A stretch of 64,000 nucleotides of DNA, from positions 24,077,907 to 24,141,906 of the forward strand of contig NC_049985.1 of assembly GCF_000003815.2 (NCBI RefSeq). Direction: 5' to 3'. Below the pieces are notes generated by a model, which saw only the letters and a list, made by a program, of their open reading frames with translations, did not search any database and was not told where the DNA came from. A program made the translations under genes and the position numbers. The first letter of the stretch is position 1. Each line of letters starts with the position of its first letter. Below are positions 43,441 through 54,259 of the stretch, in pieces. The DNA comes from Branchiostoma floridae (Eukaryota; Chordata; Leptocardii; Amphioxiformes; Branchiostomatidae).

Positions 43441-44250
43441 TAAGCACAATTCGTAAAGCATTTGTGAACCACTACCATGCAAAATCTTACAGAAAAACGC
43501 ATTTTTCGTCTAACTTAAACTATGCTTAAATGTTGGATTCTGTGCAGTGTCCATTTCTGTTTGTTACACCGTAATTTGAAGAGCGTGGTTCTGTATCTTT
43601 GAGAAAAATCAGCCCATCTTTTCTCCCCTCACGATCTGATTTTCAACATTCGTAAAGCATTTGTAAAGAACCACTTCCATGCAAAATCTTCCATGAAAAA
43701 CGCATTTTTCGTCTGTTTTAAACTCTGCTTAAATGTTGGGTTTTGTGCAGTGTCCATTTCTGTTGTCAGGCCGTAATTTGAAGAGCTTGGTTCAGTATCT
43801 GAGAGAAAAATCAGCCCATCTTTTCTCCTCTGACGATCTGATTTTTAACATTCGTAAAGCATTGCTGGTAAAGAACCACTTCCATACTGAATCTTACAAA
43901 AAAAACGCATTTTTCGTCTGTTTTAAACTCTGCCTAAAGGTTTGGGTTTTGTGTAGTGTCCATTTTTGCTGTTAGGCCGTAATTTGAAGAGCATGATTCT
44001 GTATCTGAGAGAAAAATCAACCCATCTTTTCTCCTCTCACGTTCTGATTTTTAACATTCGTAAATCATTTGTAAAGAACCATGTCCATGCAAAATCTTAC
44101 AGAAAAAAATGCATTTTTGGTCTGCTTTAAACTATGCTTAGATGTTGGGTTTCATGCAGTGTCCATTTCTGTTGCTAGGCCGTAATTCGAAGAGCGTGGT
44201 TCGGTATCTTTGAGAAAAATCAGCCCATCTTTCCTCCTCTGACGATCTGA
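43440..44250. repeat. Tandem array S6, ~204-bp monomers
   Basis: Four copies. ACATTCGTAAAGCATTTGTA recurs near 43450, 43648, 43850 and 44055, each followed by CATGCAAAATCTTAC, AACGCATTTTTCGTCTG, GTGCAGTGTCCATTTCTGTT and AGAAAAATCAGCCCATCTTT. Frame 43733-43975 is a translation of it. Confidence 0.93.
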
Positions 44251-47200
44251 CGACTCTTGACTCGTCCGTAATGGTGGCTGGGAGGCCATTTACCGCGCCG
44301 ATTGGAAAAGATCTCCCCTAAATTTCGTTTCCGCCAAATTTGGCATTCAGGAGGCGAGGTGGGGGATTTTCGCACGGAATTGTGTTGTTTCCTTCGTTTA
44401 GTGCGGCAACCCGTGTAAAAAGGATGGGGTATATGTAGGGTCAACGGGGCTGGTGTCATTTCAATGTTACACACGTTATATAGAAGGTATAGATCCTACT
44501 GCAAAATAAAATAGGTATTTCTTCATTGTGGTTAATTGTAAGCATTGTTTCCGGTAGAATTGTGAGGAAATATTAATCATAACATTCTTAATATATGAGT
44601 TACATCTCCTCCAAAGAAATGGCGTATTATGTGAAGAGTTAAATGTAAAAAACGTGATATTTTATATCTTCAAGAAGAATTAAGTGGGCTAAATGTATAC
44701 ATTTGCGTTCGCAACAAAGATAAGCCTTTTCTTCGATTCCTACAAAATTTCTGAACGAATCCTGAAACAGTGTCTTTTAGCTGTACCGATTGTAATGCAT
44801 GTTTACGAGAAAAGCGAAGTGTACACGCCGTGTACCGTTTTAACTACTGATAACACTCGCTGGAAGAGAGATTAGAGTGTGCTGCACGGCTGCACGATAA
44901 AAAGGGGGGATACAGGGATGTCCAAATTAAATTTCAGCCCTTGCTATCAACACCCCATCGCCAACAGAATTTAATTTGTCTCTTATTTTTGTGACTCTCT
45001 TTAACCTAACAGATAAAGCACCTCTGTTGCAGTCGAGAGCAAAAAAAAAGAATGAAAAAAGAACGGCCTCTTTTCTCCAAAGAAAACGTAAACAAGAAGA
45101 CAACGGGTTTGAAATTGTTTCTAAATTACTGTTTGGGTGAAAGCGCCACGAACAAAGGGTTTATTGGCGCGACATATGGTTATGAAAACATAATCAACGT
45201 TATACGCGGGCTCAATTTTGCACGGAAGTGCATTGTTCGATTTTATCAGGAGCAAATTGAAATTCTTCCTTCTAAAAATTGATGAAACATTGTCCATAAA
45301 ATTCTCATTTTCGCCGCCATATCCAGGTGTTACGATGAAACGAATACGATGCTATCTACCCGATATTCACTTATTGAATATGTCAAGAATAACGTTTCCT
45401 GTTATTCTAATTCTTTTTATATTGACTTCTAAAAATTAATACATTTTCTAGTTTGAAAATATAGTGTTCATTTTCAAACGAAATTTTCACATGGAACGGT
45501 AATTTCGTTGAAACATTTTGAGATATCGTAAGAAATATGTGTATCTGATAGAATGGCACAACGACTCGCATTTTGATGACCTCACCTATTGTTCTCGGAA
45601 CATAGACAGATACAAAAGACAAAATTTGAAAGGGAACCTTCAAATTTACGCCTTTTAGTTCAGTTAGGAATGTTTTAATTCAGATCCGTTACAAAGAACG
45701 GTATGATAGTGTTAAAATGAGTTTAGAATCTGTCGTTTTTATAGAGGGAAGACCTATTCTTATACCACACACGGTCGCCCGCACATTTTTCACCTGAGAG
45801 AACAACATACGGTCCATCCGGGACATTTTGCAGACGATAACAATTGCCTTCGTACGTGACCAGGTGCTAGTTGCTAGGGCGGGGTTCCAAATTCTGAGGA
45901 AAACATCCACCATTTGAGCATTTTTCTGTCTCAGAAATCCGAAATTCTCTTTGCTATATGGAACACGTGCAAGTATCCATTCATAGCGACACCTCAAAAC
46001 TGTATGTGCGTTTTACTGAGGAAAGTATTCGATCAAAATACCACATACTTCGTCACTTTGTTCGTCCGCCATTTAAAAATGAACGACGAATAAAAAACAT
46101 GCCGCCCTGGCTGCTGTTTGCAGCGCTCAGAGGCGCCCTCTAGTTCATTTTCCCGCCAAATTCTTGCATACACAATCCCTACTACACACACACACGTGTA
46201 TAGGAACTCAAAGTTCTAAAAAATTCATGCCAAATTTGCTTCAATACCGCGTATTTCATTATAAATGTAAACACGGCGGGTTCTCTATTATACCGTCATT
46301 TGATCTCTGCACTTCCCTCACCGCCGCCCCCCTCCCCCTCACAACAACGAAAGCTTCACAATTAAATTTCACTGATGTAATTTCGCCCGCGATTTAAGGA
46401 GAAGATATCGTATCTGGCCGCACAGTCTTAACTGCTCTTTTTGTTTCTTGAATAATTTATTTTGGAAAGTGGCGGAATTTGGAGGCTTAACGCGTAGAGT
46501 TGTAGCTATGTCTGGTCGTACAAGTAAGCTGAGAACGGGTACAGTGAATCTTAAATTGTCTCTTAGGTACAAATAGCAAATTCGTTCCTAATCTCAAATG
46601 GTGGCAATTTACTTAAATCTAAGTTGTACTTGAATTTGATTTTTCTACACTTTCAAATACCCCAGATAAATATCATATCAGATGAAACTTTTAATAACTG
46701 CATTTTCTAGTGATTCAGTTTTTCATATTGTGACAATTTACAAGGATTAAGTCTTGTTGCAAAATTGACACGAAAATTTGTAACAAAATTCGGTTTCATT
46801 TTAGAAAGAATATCTTGTTTTCGAAACAAATTCTGGTAAAAAAACCGCATTTTGTCTTTTCAAGAATAAAGTCACTAGTTGATCGCTGTAACTTCACAAA
46901 AATAAGACATGTAGCAGACATAAAAGCAAAAACAATTTGACATTTGTTAGCTTGTCTTGTAAGTTACTTGCATACCTACAACAGAATGAAAGCAACATCA
47001 AAATGAACTTTATATCAGAATTGAACTTTAAGACAACGTCTTTAATGAATTTGATGTACACACAATACTATTTCCACGAAATGTTGTAAAATCCAGCAAA
47101 TGACAACAACGGAAAGGATTTATCGAAACCCTTCTGTCAGAAATGTTTTTTTGTTGTTGTAATTTTTCTTGTGCTAATAATGTAGACACTACTGACAAGA

Positions 47201-47610
47201 AACGAATGTTAGTTTTAATAGGTATTAGTCCCTTAAACCGACCAACCATTAACTTATTAGTTTGTTTCAAAAACGTTCGTCTGGCTTGAATTTTTACCTA
47301 ATAGAAAGGAAAATGTTGTGTCGTAGTAGACTGGCGTTTTGCCATGTTGTCCCGTCGGGTCAAACCAAATGCGAGACCCTTGGTTCCGTTACCACATGAC
47401 GTCATATGATTGACGGCCCGTTCGCGTGACCCTGTCTGAGTTGGCCACGCCCCCCTCGCCTAAAGTGTCGTCCATTTGACAATTACAAGTGGCAGCGTAA
47501 ACAACATCCTCTCGCTGTCACACATGATGTAGGACCCCACATGGGGGTTTCACTTCCACAAGGAAGCGGGTTAAAACATGGTATATAGGGGCCATTTTAT
47601 ATCTTTACAA
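44251..47610 (+). other. Intron or intergenic, no gene recognised
   Basis: Short frames at 44220-44474 (-), 45052-45282 (+) and 45689-45997 (-) lack domains and splice context. A minus-strand CTCF-like motif lies at 46132-46146 and a second perfect CRE (TGACGTCA) at 47397-47404 near CACGCCCCCCTCGCC (Sp/KLF-like). No repeat shared within the window. Confidence 0.4.
46132..46146 (-). promoter_or_regulatory. Candidate CTCF-type motif, minus strand
   Basis: The minus strand reads GAACTAGAGGGCGCC, matching the SYAGRKGGCR part of the CTCF consensus. Its orientation faces the plus-strand motif at 32184, and the pair brackets the candidate POU4 promoter. The motif match is seen and the function is inferred. 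Confidence 0.25.
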
Positions 47611-47823
47611 CCCACTATAGGGCGGCGACTTCGCTGCAACCGCCCTGCGACCGAGTGATTCAACTCAAAGAATTTCAGGGACAAAAAGATGAATCGATTT
47701 TTTGTATGTCTTTTGCTGTCTTTTCAGTCATACTTTTACGTTTCAAAAGATATTCACATTATGAAATTAAGGGTTACAAAAATTGAATTTAGGTCCTGGT
47801 GAGGTCGCATTTTCGTGGATTGG
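47611..47823. mobile_element. Family-A element (copy A8)
   Basis: Left arm GGGCGGCGACTTCGCTGCAA, then CCGCCCTGCGACC. The core AAAGAATTTCAGGGACAAAA and TTTTCAGTCATACTTTTACG is well preserved. The right arm is eroded (GGTCCTGGTGAGGTCGCATT). Confidence 0.8.
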
Positions 47824-48385
47824 GTGTCTTACCTGTATATTTAACACCAGGTGAGCAGGTTGTGTGACGTCATATTTCACCTGTGCGCTTGGATAAAGAG
47901 AGAGTAGCTCTTTGTTTGGGGCCAACATTCGAATATCCTTGGAATATAACTACAGTAAGAGTGTACCAAAACAAGTATGTAACGCCCATTGTGGTAATGG
48001 TATGAACCTAGGGATAGGCTATATAAATGGCATTCTTGCTACCTTGTTTTGATTATTTTAGAGACGACAATGAGAAAGATCTCGGTATTTGTGGCCGGAC
48101 ATTTTTTCTTGGTCTCTCAGGTCTTGTTGTCGCTAATGTGCCTCACTTGTAGCTGAAATGGTCTGAAACGTTTCTAATTCTAGAGGGGATTGAGGTAAAA
48201 ATCGGCGCCAAAAATGACCCCGCTGCGAGTTTTGGCACGCTATCTGGGAACAGAGGAAAGAAAGGGAGATAGCGCACCCAACAAGAGACATCCATCAACT
48301 CATTTGATTCCATTTGACGAAATGTTGCAATTACTGAGTGATTCGGCTGGCGTCACATAAACATATGGCGCGCCTGGACGATAGA
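47824..48385 (+). other. Intron or intergenic, nothing recognised
   Basis: An acceptor-like ATTTTTTCTTGGTCTCTCAG near 48120 is followed by only a short open frame and no supporting donor. No other feature. Confidence 0.4.
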
Positions 48386-48386
48386 A

Positions 48387-48632
48387 AGGTGGCATCTCAC
48401 TGCACTTGGGGCACCGGTGCGGCACTGCGGTGTCCGTTCACTGCAGTGTTATTTTCGCCGATTTTTTGTACCATTTAGATATTGTGTAATACGTACAGTA
48501 TATGACTTATAAGACAACAAATTGCTAAATACACTAAACGTAAGCAAATTCAATCTTTAGAAATTTGTTCAGTGATCTTTTGAACCCCGCAGTGCCGCAC
48601 CGGTGCCCCAATTGCAGTGAGATATATACCGA
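48387..48632. mobile_element. Family-B inverted-repeat element (copy B2)
   Basis: Left AAGGTGGCATCTCACTGCAC, right GAACCCCGCAGTGCCGCACC and CAATTGCAGTGAGATATATA. Interior GCTAAATACACTAAACGTAA and GAAATTTGTTCAGTGATCTT matches the shared A/B core. The target duplication is eroded. Confidence 0.88.
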
Positions 48633-48905
48633 CTTAGAGAGTGAACGGGACTGTGTTAGGCATGGATTTAGGTCAGGATTATCCGCTAGAAATCAGATTA
48701 AATCCGCGGATTTGTACCAACGAAAGCAGGAAAATAATTTTTCTTCTTATAATTCTTCCGGAAACACACTAACAGTCATTATGGACATTTTTGTTAACGC
48801 GGTGCTAACAAAGACAGGAAGGGAAAAATGGACGTACAAAACTCTAACATTGGATGAGTTCAACTTTGCACATATTAAACCTGTACAAGTGAAGACCTGT
48901 ACATA
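48633..48905 (+). other. Short unique stretch with an unrecognised open frame
   Basis: A 113-codon + frame (48565-48906) starts inside the family-B element and ends in the following repeat. It contains no recognisable domain and is probably chance. Confidence 0.35.
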
Positions 48906-49235
48906 AAGACCACCTGGTCAATATGATTTACTGGTTCGTCAGATAATTTTTTCTTTTGACACAAGCATTTAGAATCTCTAGTGACCACCTGTCCACATAG
49001 ACCGAAATTTTACCTGGTCCCTCGAGTGATACTAATGGTCAGTTTTTATTTTTTTAAATTTTTTATTTTAGAAACAATTTTTGTCAAGGCTATGATTTCT
49101 AACTTGTACAAGAAGATTTTCCATTGTTTGTAAGCATTTAAAATCTGTCTCTAGTGACCACCTGTCCATATACACCAAATTTTACCTGGTCCCTCGAGTG
49201 ATTCTATTGGGCAGTTTTATAACTTCCTTTTTTTT
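48906..49235. repeat. Two ~175-bp direct repeats
   Basis: AGTGACCACCTGTCCACATA, then TTTTACCTGGTCCCTCGAGT and GATACTAATGGTCAGTTTT, recurs 175 bp downstream with small changes. The half unit at 48910 (AAGACCACCTGGTC) suggests a third, decayed copy. Confidence 0.85.
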
Positions 49236-50218
49236 TCTTTTAGAGACAATTTTGTGAAGGCTATGATTTCTACTAGTACTTTATAGTTTCTATTAGTACT
49301 CAAGCTAACCTTACTTTCGGCCTCAGCAAGTCGACCAACTGTTTCCCTCTGACCAGCCGTAATCATAGCAAAGTGGAGGGTAACTGTCGTAATGAGCGTG
49401 TAATAGCAGCTATTCAGCCGGGCGTAAGAGTAGTGGGAGGGGAGACAGGCTGTACTTATAGACGGTCGCGTGCCGGGCACGTGCCGGGGAGGACTCTCGG
49501 GAACAGGTGCGGGCAGGCCCGTAGGTGTTCTCCCAGTCACCCGGCGCCTACCTGACGGGGTCGAGTCTACCCTCGGGGCAAAACCTCAACCCTTTCTCAA
49601 TTTTTTAAAGAGTTGAAAAGCGTTAAAATTTATTACCTGGTCACGAAAACTAACCGCTTTGACCTCTAACCTATGATCGCTCACACGTTGGCGCGAGATT
49701 TTTTTTTGGGGGGGGGGGGGCATGTTTGTTTTCCCTTCACCTTTTTTACCTTCCGTGACTGGCTTCGCCCAATTAGATCAAATGGTCATTGCCTCTAGCC
49801 ACGCGCAATTGTGATAAATGGCGGGCCGAGGACGGTAATAGGTCAAAAGCCGTAATTTTATTTTCCCTCGCGAGGGATGGATGGCAAAAAAAGTTCTGTC
49901 TTCTGCCACTTTTGGATCGTAAATCTTTTGTTCGCATGATATTAATGGAGGGGTATATTTAGTCCCGCGGTTGACCCATAGACGGAGTTTGCCATTGTGA
50001 TAGAACAGAAGTTAGAAAAGCTTGTGTCAGGTAAAGCCAGCATGGGAACGGTAAGGTGATAAAAATGTCAGGGAAGCGACGAGTCATGCCCCCGGGGCTC
50101 GGGACGGTCGTTAGTTTACCCCCGGGGCAAACCCTATGGACAGTCCCGCTTGCAATCACACACGCATGGGGCCAACTTTCACAACTAACAACTCCTTACC
50201 CCTATAGGCTATGACCTC
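49236..50218 (+). other. Intron or intergenic with a GC-rich patch
   Basis: The segment 49380-49570 is GC- and CpG-rich (GTGCCGGGCACGTGCCGGGG, containing a CACGTG box). A G-run lies at 49708-49720. No exon or domain recognised in the overlapping frames. Confidence 0.4.
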
Positions 50219-50397
50219 ACAGCGGCAGTTGAGCGACCCAAAATTTCAGATCACACCACAAACTTCAAAGATAACAATTTCTTTTACGATTCGAGTGCCT
50301 TTTCATAAGTCATATTTTCACTCTTTGCATCCGACTTCAATCATGAACAATCCATTTTTGTCACTGTACAGTCGCTCAGCGCTCGCCGTCCAGTGAA
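50219..50397. mobile_element. Decayed family-A element
   Basis: CACAGCGGCAGTTGAGCGAC at the left and TACAGTCGCTCAGCGCTCGC with CGTCCAGTG at the right are diverged terminal repeats. The core TTTCATAAGTCATATTTTCA corresponds to the family box. The right end resembles the S3 satellite version (CTGTACAGTCTCTCAGCG) more than the other copies do. Confidence 0.65.
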
Positions 50398-52098
50398 CAA
50401 ACTAACCTCCAAACAGGGCACTGTAGATAACCACGTTAGCAGACTTTTGGGCTGTTTTCTTGCTTCGAATAATGTACTGTTTTTTTTAAATCGTTCTAGC
50501 CTGTTATAACTAGCCTGCAAACCAGTTTAAGACCGCTTGCTGTTCGCTGGGTGGCGAACCATTCGCTGGGTGGCAAACCATTGAAAAAAAACACCAACAA
50601 GAAAACAATAAGCCTACTACGGAAGCTAACTGTATTAAAGCGTGTTGTGCTCCGATAGTTTTTTAAAGGGACAATGGGGAAGGCTATGTTTACAGTAGAT
50701 AAAGAGAAGACCTTGATTTTCCTTTAATGCCCGTAGGGTTATAATTTGTCACAAAGCGAAGGGAACATATGACAGATGGTGTCGATGTTATGTTAGGACG
50801 CATGCCCTCAACAGGGGACAATCTTTTTTTTAAAAAGGATAACAAATTTTGCAACGTATGTGAAACTATGGCAGTATAGTTATAAAACATACCCCCTTCT
50901 TTATTTGAAAGAAATGTAGAAAGTATTCTACTTATCAGTTGTTATCATATTTGGTATCTTTTATAGTTGTTGCTATTTATTATTTCGGTTCATCAGCTGT
51001 AATTACTATTGTTAACCTTTTGTATTTTCAAGAAAACGTAGCAAAGTTCCCTACGGTTTCTTTACATAGCAACTTTGAGTTAAGTCAACCCTTTAGAATT
51101 GCCTATTTAGCTGGTCTTGAAAGTAATACTAAATAATGATGCAAATATGCTAAGACAAAGTGGTCATACATGTCATTCATATCCTGAAAGTTTTGTTTTC
51201 GAGAATATTTTCAATCTTGGGCCAAAATTTTACATAAGGTCCTTCTAAACATATTCCATAGGAGTACATTTTGTAACATAGAGTGGTAAGGTTATCAATC
51301 TATTCAGACAACTTATTCTATTTTACCAGTAGCCTATGTAGTCTGGTAGAGACTACATACTCGTCCCTTGCCGCATGCACCCTGGTATTACCCCCCTCCC
51401 CCCCCCCCCCCCTTCTTCCATCCCAGGGGACTTGTCACGGATGAAACGTTTTGTAAAATATGGTCGCGATCAGCAGGTAGACCGTACACCTGTGGGCATA
51501 GATCAAAGGACTCACCGACAGGTGTACAAAAACAACGTCAGACGGTCAGGTATGGCACCACCGGCGCTAAAACTACAGAAAGAAAACAATACCAACCATC
51601 TTACTTACTTAATGCGTATGTTGAGTAGTCTTAGATTTCGAAAATGTTTTCGACGTGATTAAAAAGCCGTTATTTTCTTTCGCTACCTTTGAGAGAGAAT
51701 AAGTCCCTTGATACCACGTTATCAGACAGGTGCGCCTATTGTTTAAAACTCACCTGAGATTTCGTACACGTCAAAACAATGCAAATATTTTGGCCTTTGA
51801 GTGACACATGTTTAAAAGGTTTTCGCGAAATGATGCACTAGTAATCGTGTTTTAAATATCAAAGCATTTGTCAAAATAGCTATTTCATAAAATGGTGCTT
51901 ATCGCTAAATTTATCAGTTGAAACATTTTAAGTTGTGATAGATATATAAGAGTTTCACTTGTGATGTGCACCCGTTTGTGTTTTGTAAATTTAAAATAAG
52001 ATCTGAAATCGGCATAACTCTTTTCTGCAATGTTTCAATTAAAGAAAAGGTGTCTTATTTTTTCATTGGTAAGCAAATATTATTGTATTTTTTGGCAG
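50398..52098 (+). other. Intron or intergenic, AT-rich; C-run at 51390-51413
   Basis: A homopolymeric C tract with overlapping proline-rich frames. A doubled GTTCGCTGGGTGGC lies near 50541-50570. No gene recognised. Confidence 0.4.
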
Positions 52099-52122
52099 GA
52101 CATCTATGAAAAGAGTTACTGA
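52099..52122 (+). CDS. Alternative candidate terminal exon (24 nt)
   Basis: Acceptor TTGTATTTTTTGGCAG to 52098 followed by seven phase-0 codons and a stop (DIYEKSY). It would close in frame the series 36061, 39916, 40666 into a 36-residue protein independent of POU4. It is recorded because it is the main competing explanation for the microexons. No polyadenylation signal is obvious just downstream. Confidence 0.15.
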   Translation, partial: DIYEKSY

Positions 52123-54259
52123 ACTGAGTATGAGCCATTGTCTTAACACTTACAATTGACGGTACAAGCATTACAAAGCAAAAGAAATCCATATTGAATT
52201 CGAAATCATAAACACGTTGAAACAAAGACATTGCTATTTTTGTAACTTTTATCTAGTAAGGAATCTGAGATGACATTTTGATAAGAAAACAACCTATTCT
52301 GAAAATATCAGATTTGAAGTAAACTCACCTTAAAACTTTCCTATCTCGTACTGATTTAAAAGAACCACATGTAATGGTCGCATATATGCGTATTGTACTA
52401 CTTAGATGTATAATTTTGAACAACAGAAATAGCAACACTGTTCAACAACATCAAAACAGACCGTCTCAATGATACAAGTGTATTACTCGTGCGAACTCGC
52501 CTTATAGTATACTCCTCTACGTGTTCAATACACAGTCGAAATATATGTCCAGGTTACATTGTATATAACACAATCTCACGTGCTAAAAACGGCCGCCACA
52601 ACAGCTAGAGATTGGAATATAACCGCTCAGTGGGTGTCTGACCTAAACCAGTTTGGATTACACGAATTTCGGAGAGCCAAATTGAATAAGTGCCGGGGCT
52701 ACATTCGCAGATTGTCGCAAGGCTTATCGTAACAATGCCTCCGTCTCACTAGCTTCTGCCAAATTAATTGAGTGTTGAAGGCAGGTTCCGTGCGCTTGCC
52801 GCGTACCGCCTCAGTTCTTCCGCCCCCATATGGGACTAGTACGCTCCCCTTTGTGTCAACCGTGCGTCCCTGGCTTTCACCACACCTGTATACCTGCCGT
52901 CTGTCCATACACGCGAGGCAAGGTTGTGTACAGTGCACACACATTCACCCCCTAATGTTTGTAATATGCTCTAATACCCGCCCTTAAGCTAGGTATTATA
53001 GGCCCGACATTGTTGATACGGCACAGAAAAAATAACTGTTCGTATAGAACTAACAGAGGGGAGATTTTGAAGCGAGGGGAGTCGGGGGACAAGAGACAAA
53101 GAGGAGAGTGGTGATATTCGATACCGAGCTATTGAGACCGTGATTTCCTCCCAAAACTCCGCGGAAAATATCGAGCGCCGCCGCCGTGCTTTGTTGGTTG
53201 GTCCGCACGGGGAGATGGCGACTCGGTCCCGGTGGAGGGATCGGGTCACTAGGTGTCGTCACCCGGTGCGTACGAGGCGGGCGTGGCCACGGGAATAACT
53301 CGGGCCGTCCCGAACCAATTACCCAAATTGTTCCAGCGTTTCGCCCCATTTGCCGCCTATACCGGCGCGCGAGCTGCAAAACCAATGTTTGGTCGCGGAA
53401 AATTAAATCTCATTGTCTACCCATCTACCCCCCCTCTTCTCTCTTAAAACGTCAGGTTGCGGATAGAAAAAGATCAATCCAAGCGCTACCTAATGAAGTA
53501 TTACCCATTACAATGTAACACCAGCTATCCCAGCATAGATGGGCCGTAACCACTAACCCATCCCGTCTTTAAAGCACAGCTTTGGAATCGAACGCATCCA
53601 TCTCAAAACCTTCCTCCCTACCTCAAACAAAAATATAGGTGAAACTCTCAATCCAACATCGGAAGCGATCTCTTTTCTCTCAAGCCTCGTTTGAAGTGAT
53701 CGTTTCTATAGTTCCGAAAACTCTGTGGTTTCCGAGTTATTAAAAATTCATACCTCGCCCGCCCCAGTTTTTTTCTATGATCTTAAATAAGCTGCTATGT
53801 TTCCGTTCATCTTTCCTCTTGGTGCTGGGGTGATATTAACAGAGTGGCGGGTGTCGCATTGAAAAAGCCCACCGTTAAAACACCGCGCCGTCTACGCAAG
53901 TCGGTGTAACACTAGATCCTCTTAAAAAGATGACTCAATGTTGCGCAGTCCGAGATTTATTAGAATTAAAATCTGCCCAGGGAGCGTTCCCTAGTGTCTA
54001 TCGCCTTTCTTTCTTTATTTTTAGAGGCCGGGAGAAAATTATAAATGATGCTCGGCAGTTCCGAGTGAAGGCGCTTAGTGCGCACGCGTCAGGGGAAAGA
54101 GTTGTGTGTGAATGCATACATAGAGTACAGAAAGAACAGGTGCAGCTGGTATACAAAGCCAATATATTTTCTAGCGTTGTCTCTCACGAGCTATAGGAGT
54201 GGTGTCATCCTTGGCTGGGTGTTTTGGCGCGGGCTGAACAGTCCCTTCTTTCCTTCCAG
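52123..54259 (+). other. End of the long intron upstream of the POU4 main exon
   Basis: CpG-rich at 53140-53360, with overlapping frames on both strands and no recognisable domain. A tRNA-like relic lies around 53530-53600 (CCACTAACCCATC, GGAATCGAACGCATCC). The stretch ends in TTCTTTCCTTCCAG at 54259, a good splice acceptor, which shows that the ATG at 54260 is not the transcript's 5' end. Confidence 0.45.

Noticed and set aside
48110-48160. Acceptor-like site TTCTTGGTCTCTCAG with a short open stretch to a TGA, as a terminal exon
   Set aside because: Only eleven codons and no partner or polyadenylation signal. Weaker than the site at 52099.
53186-53518. 110-codon frame in a CpG-rich patch, considered as an upstream POU4 exon
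   Set aside because: No acceptor/donor pair in the right phase and overlapping frames on both strands. The composition explains it.
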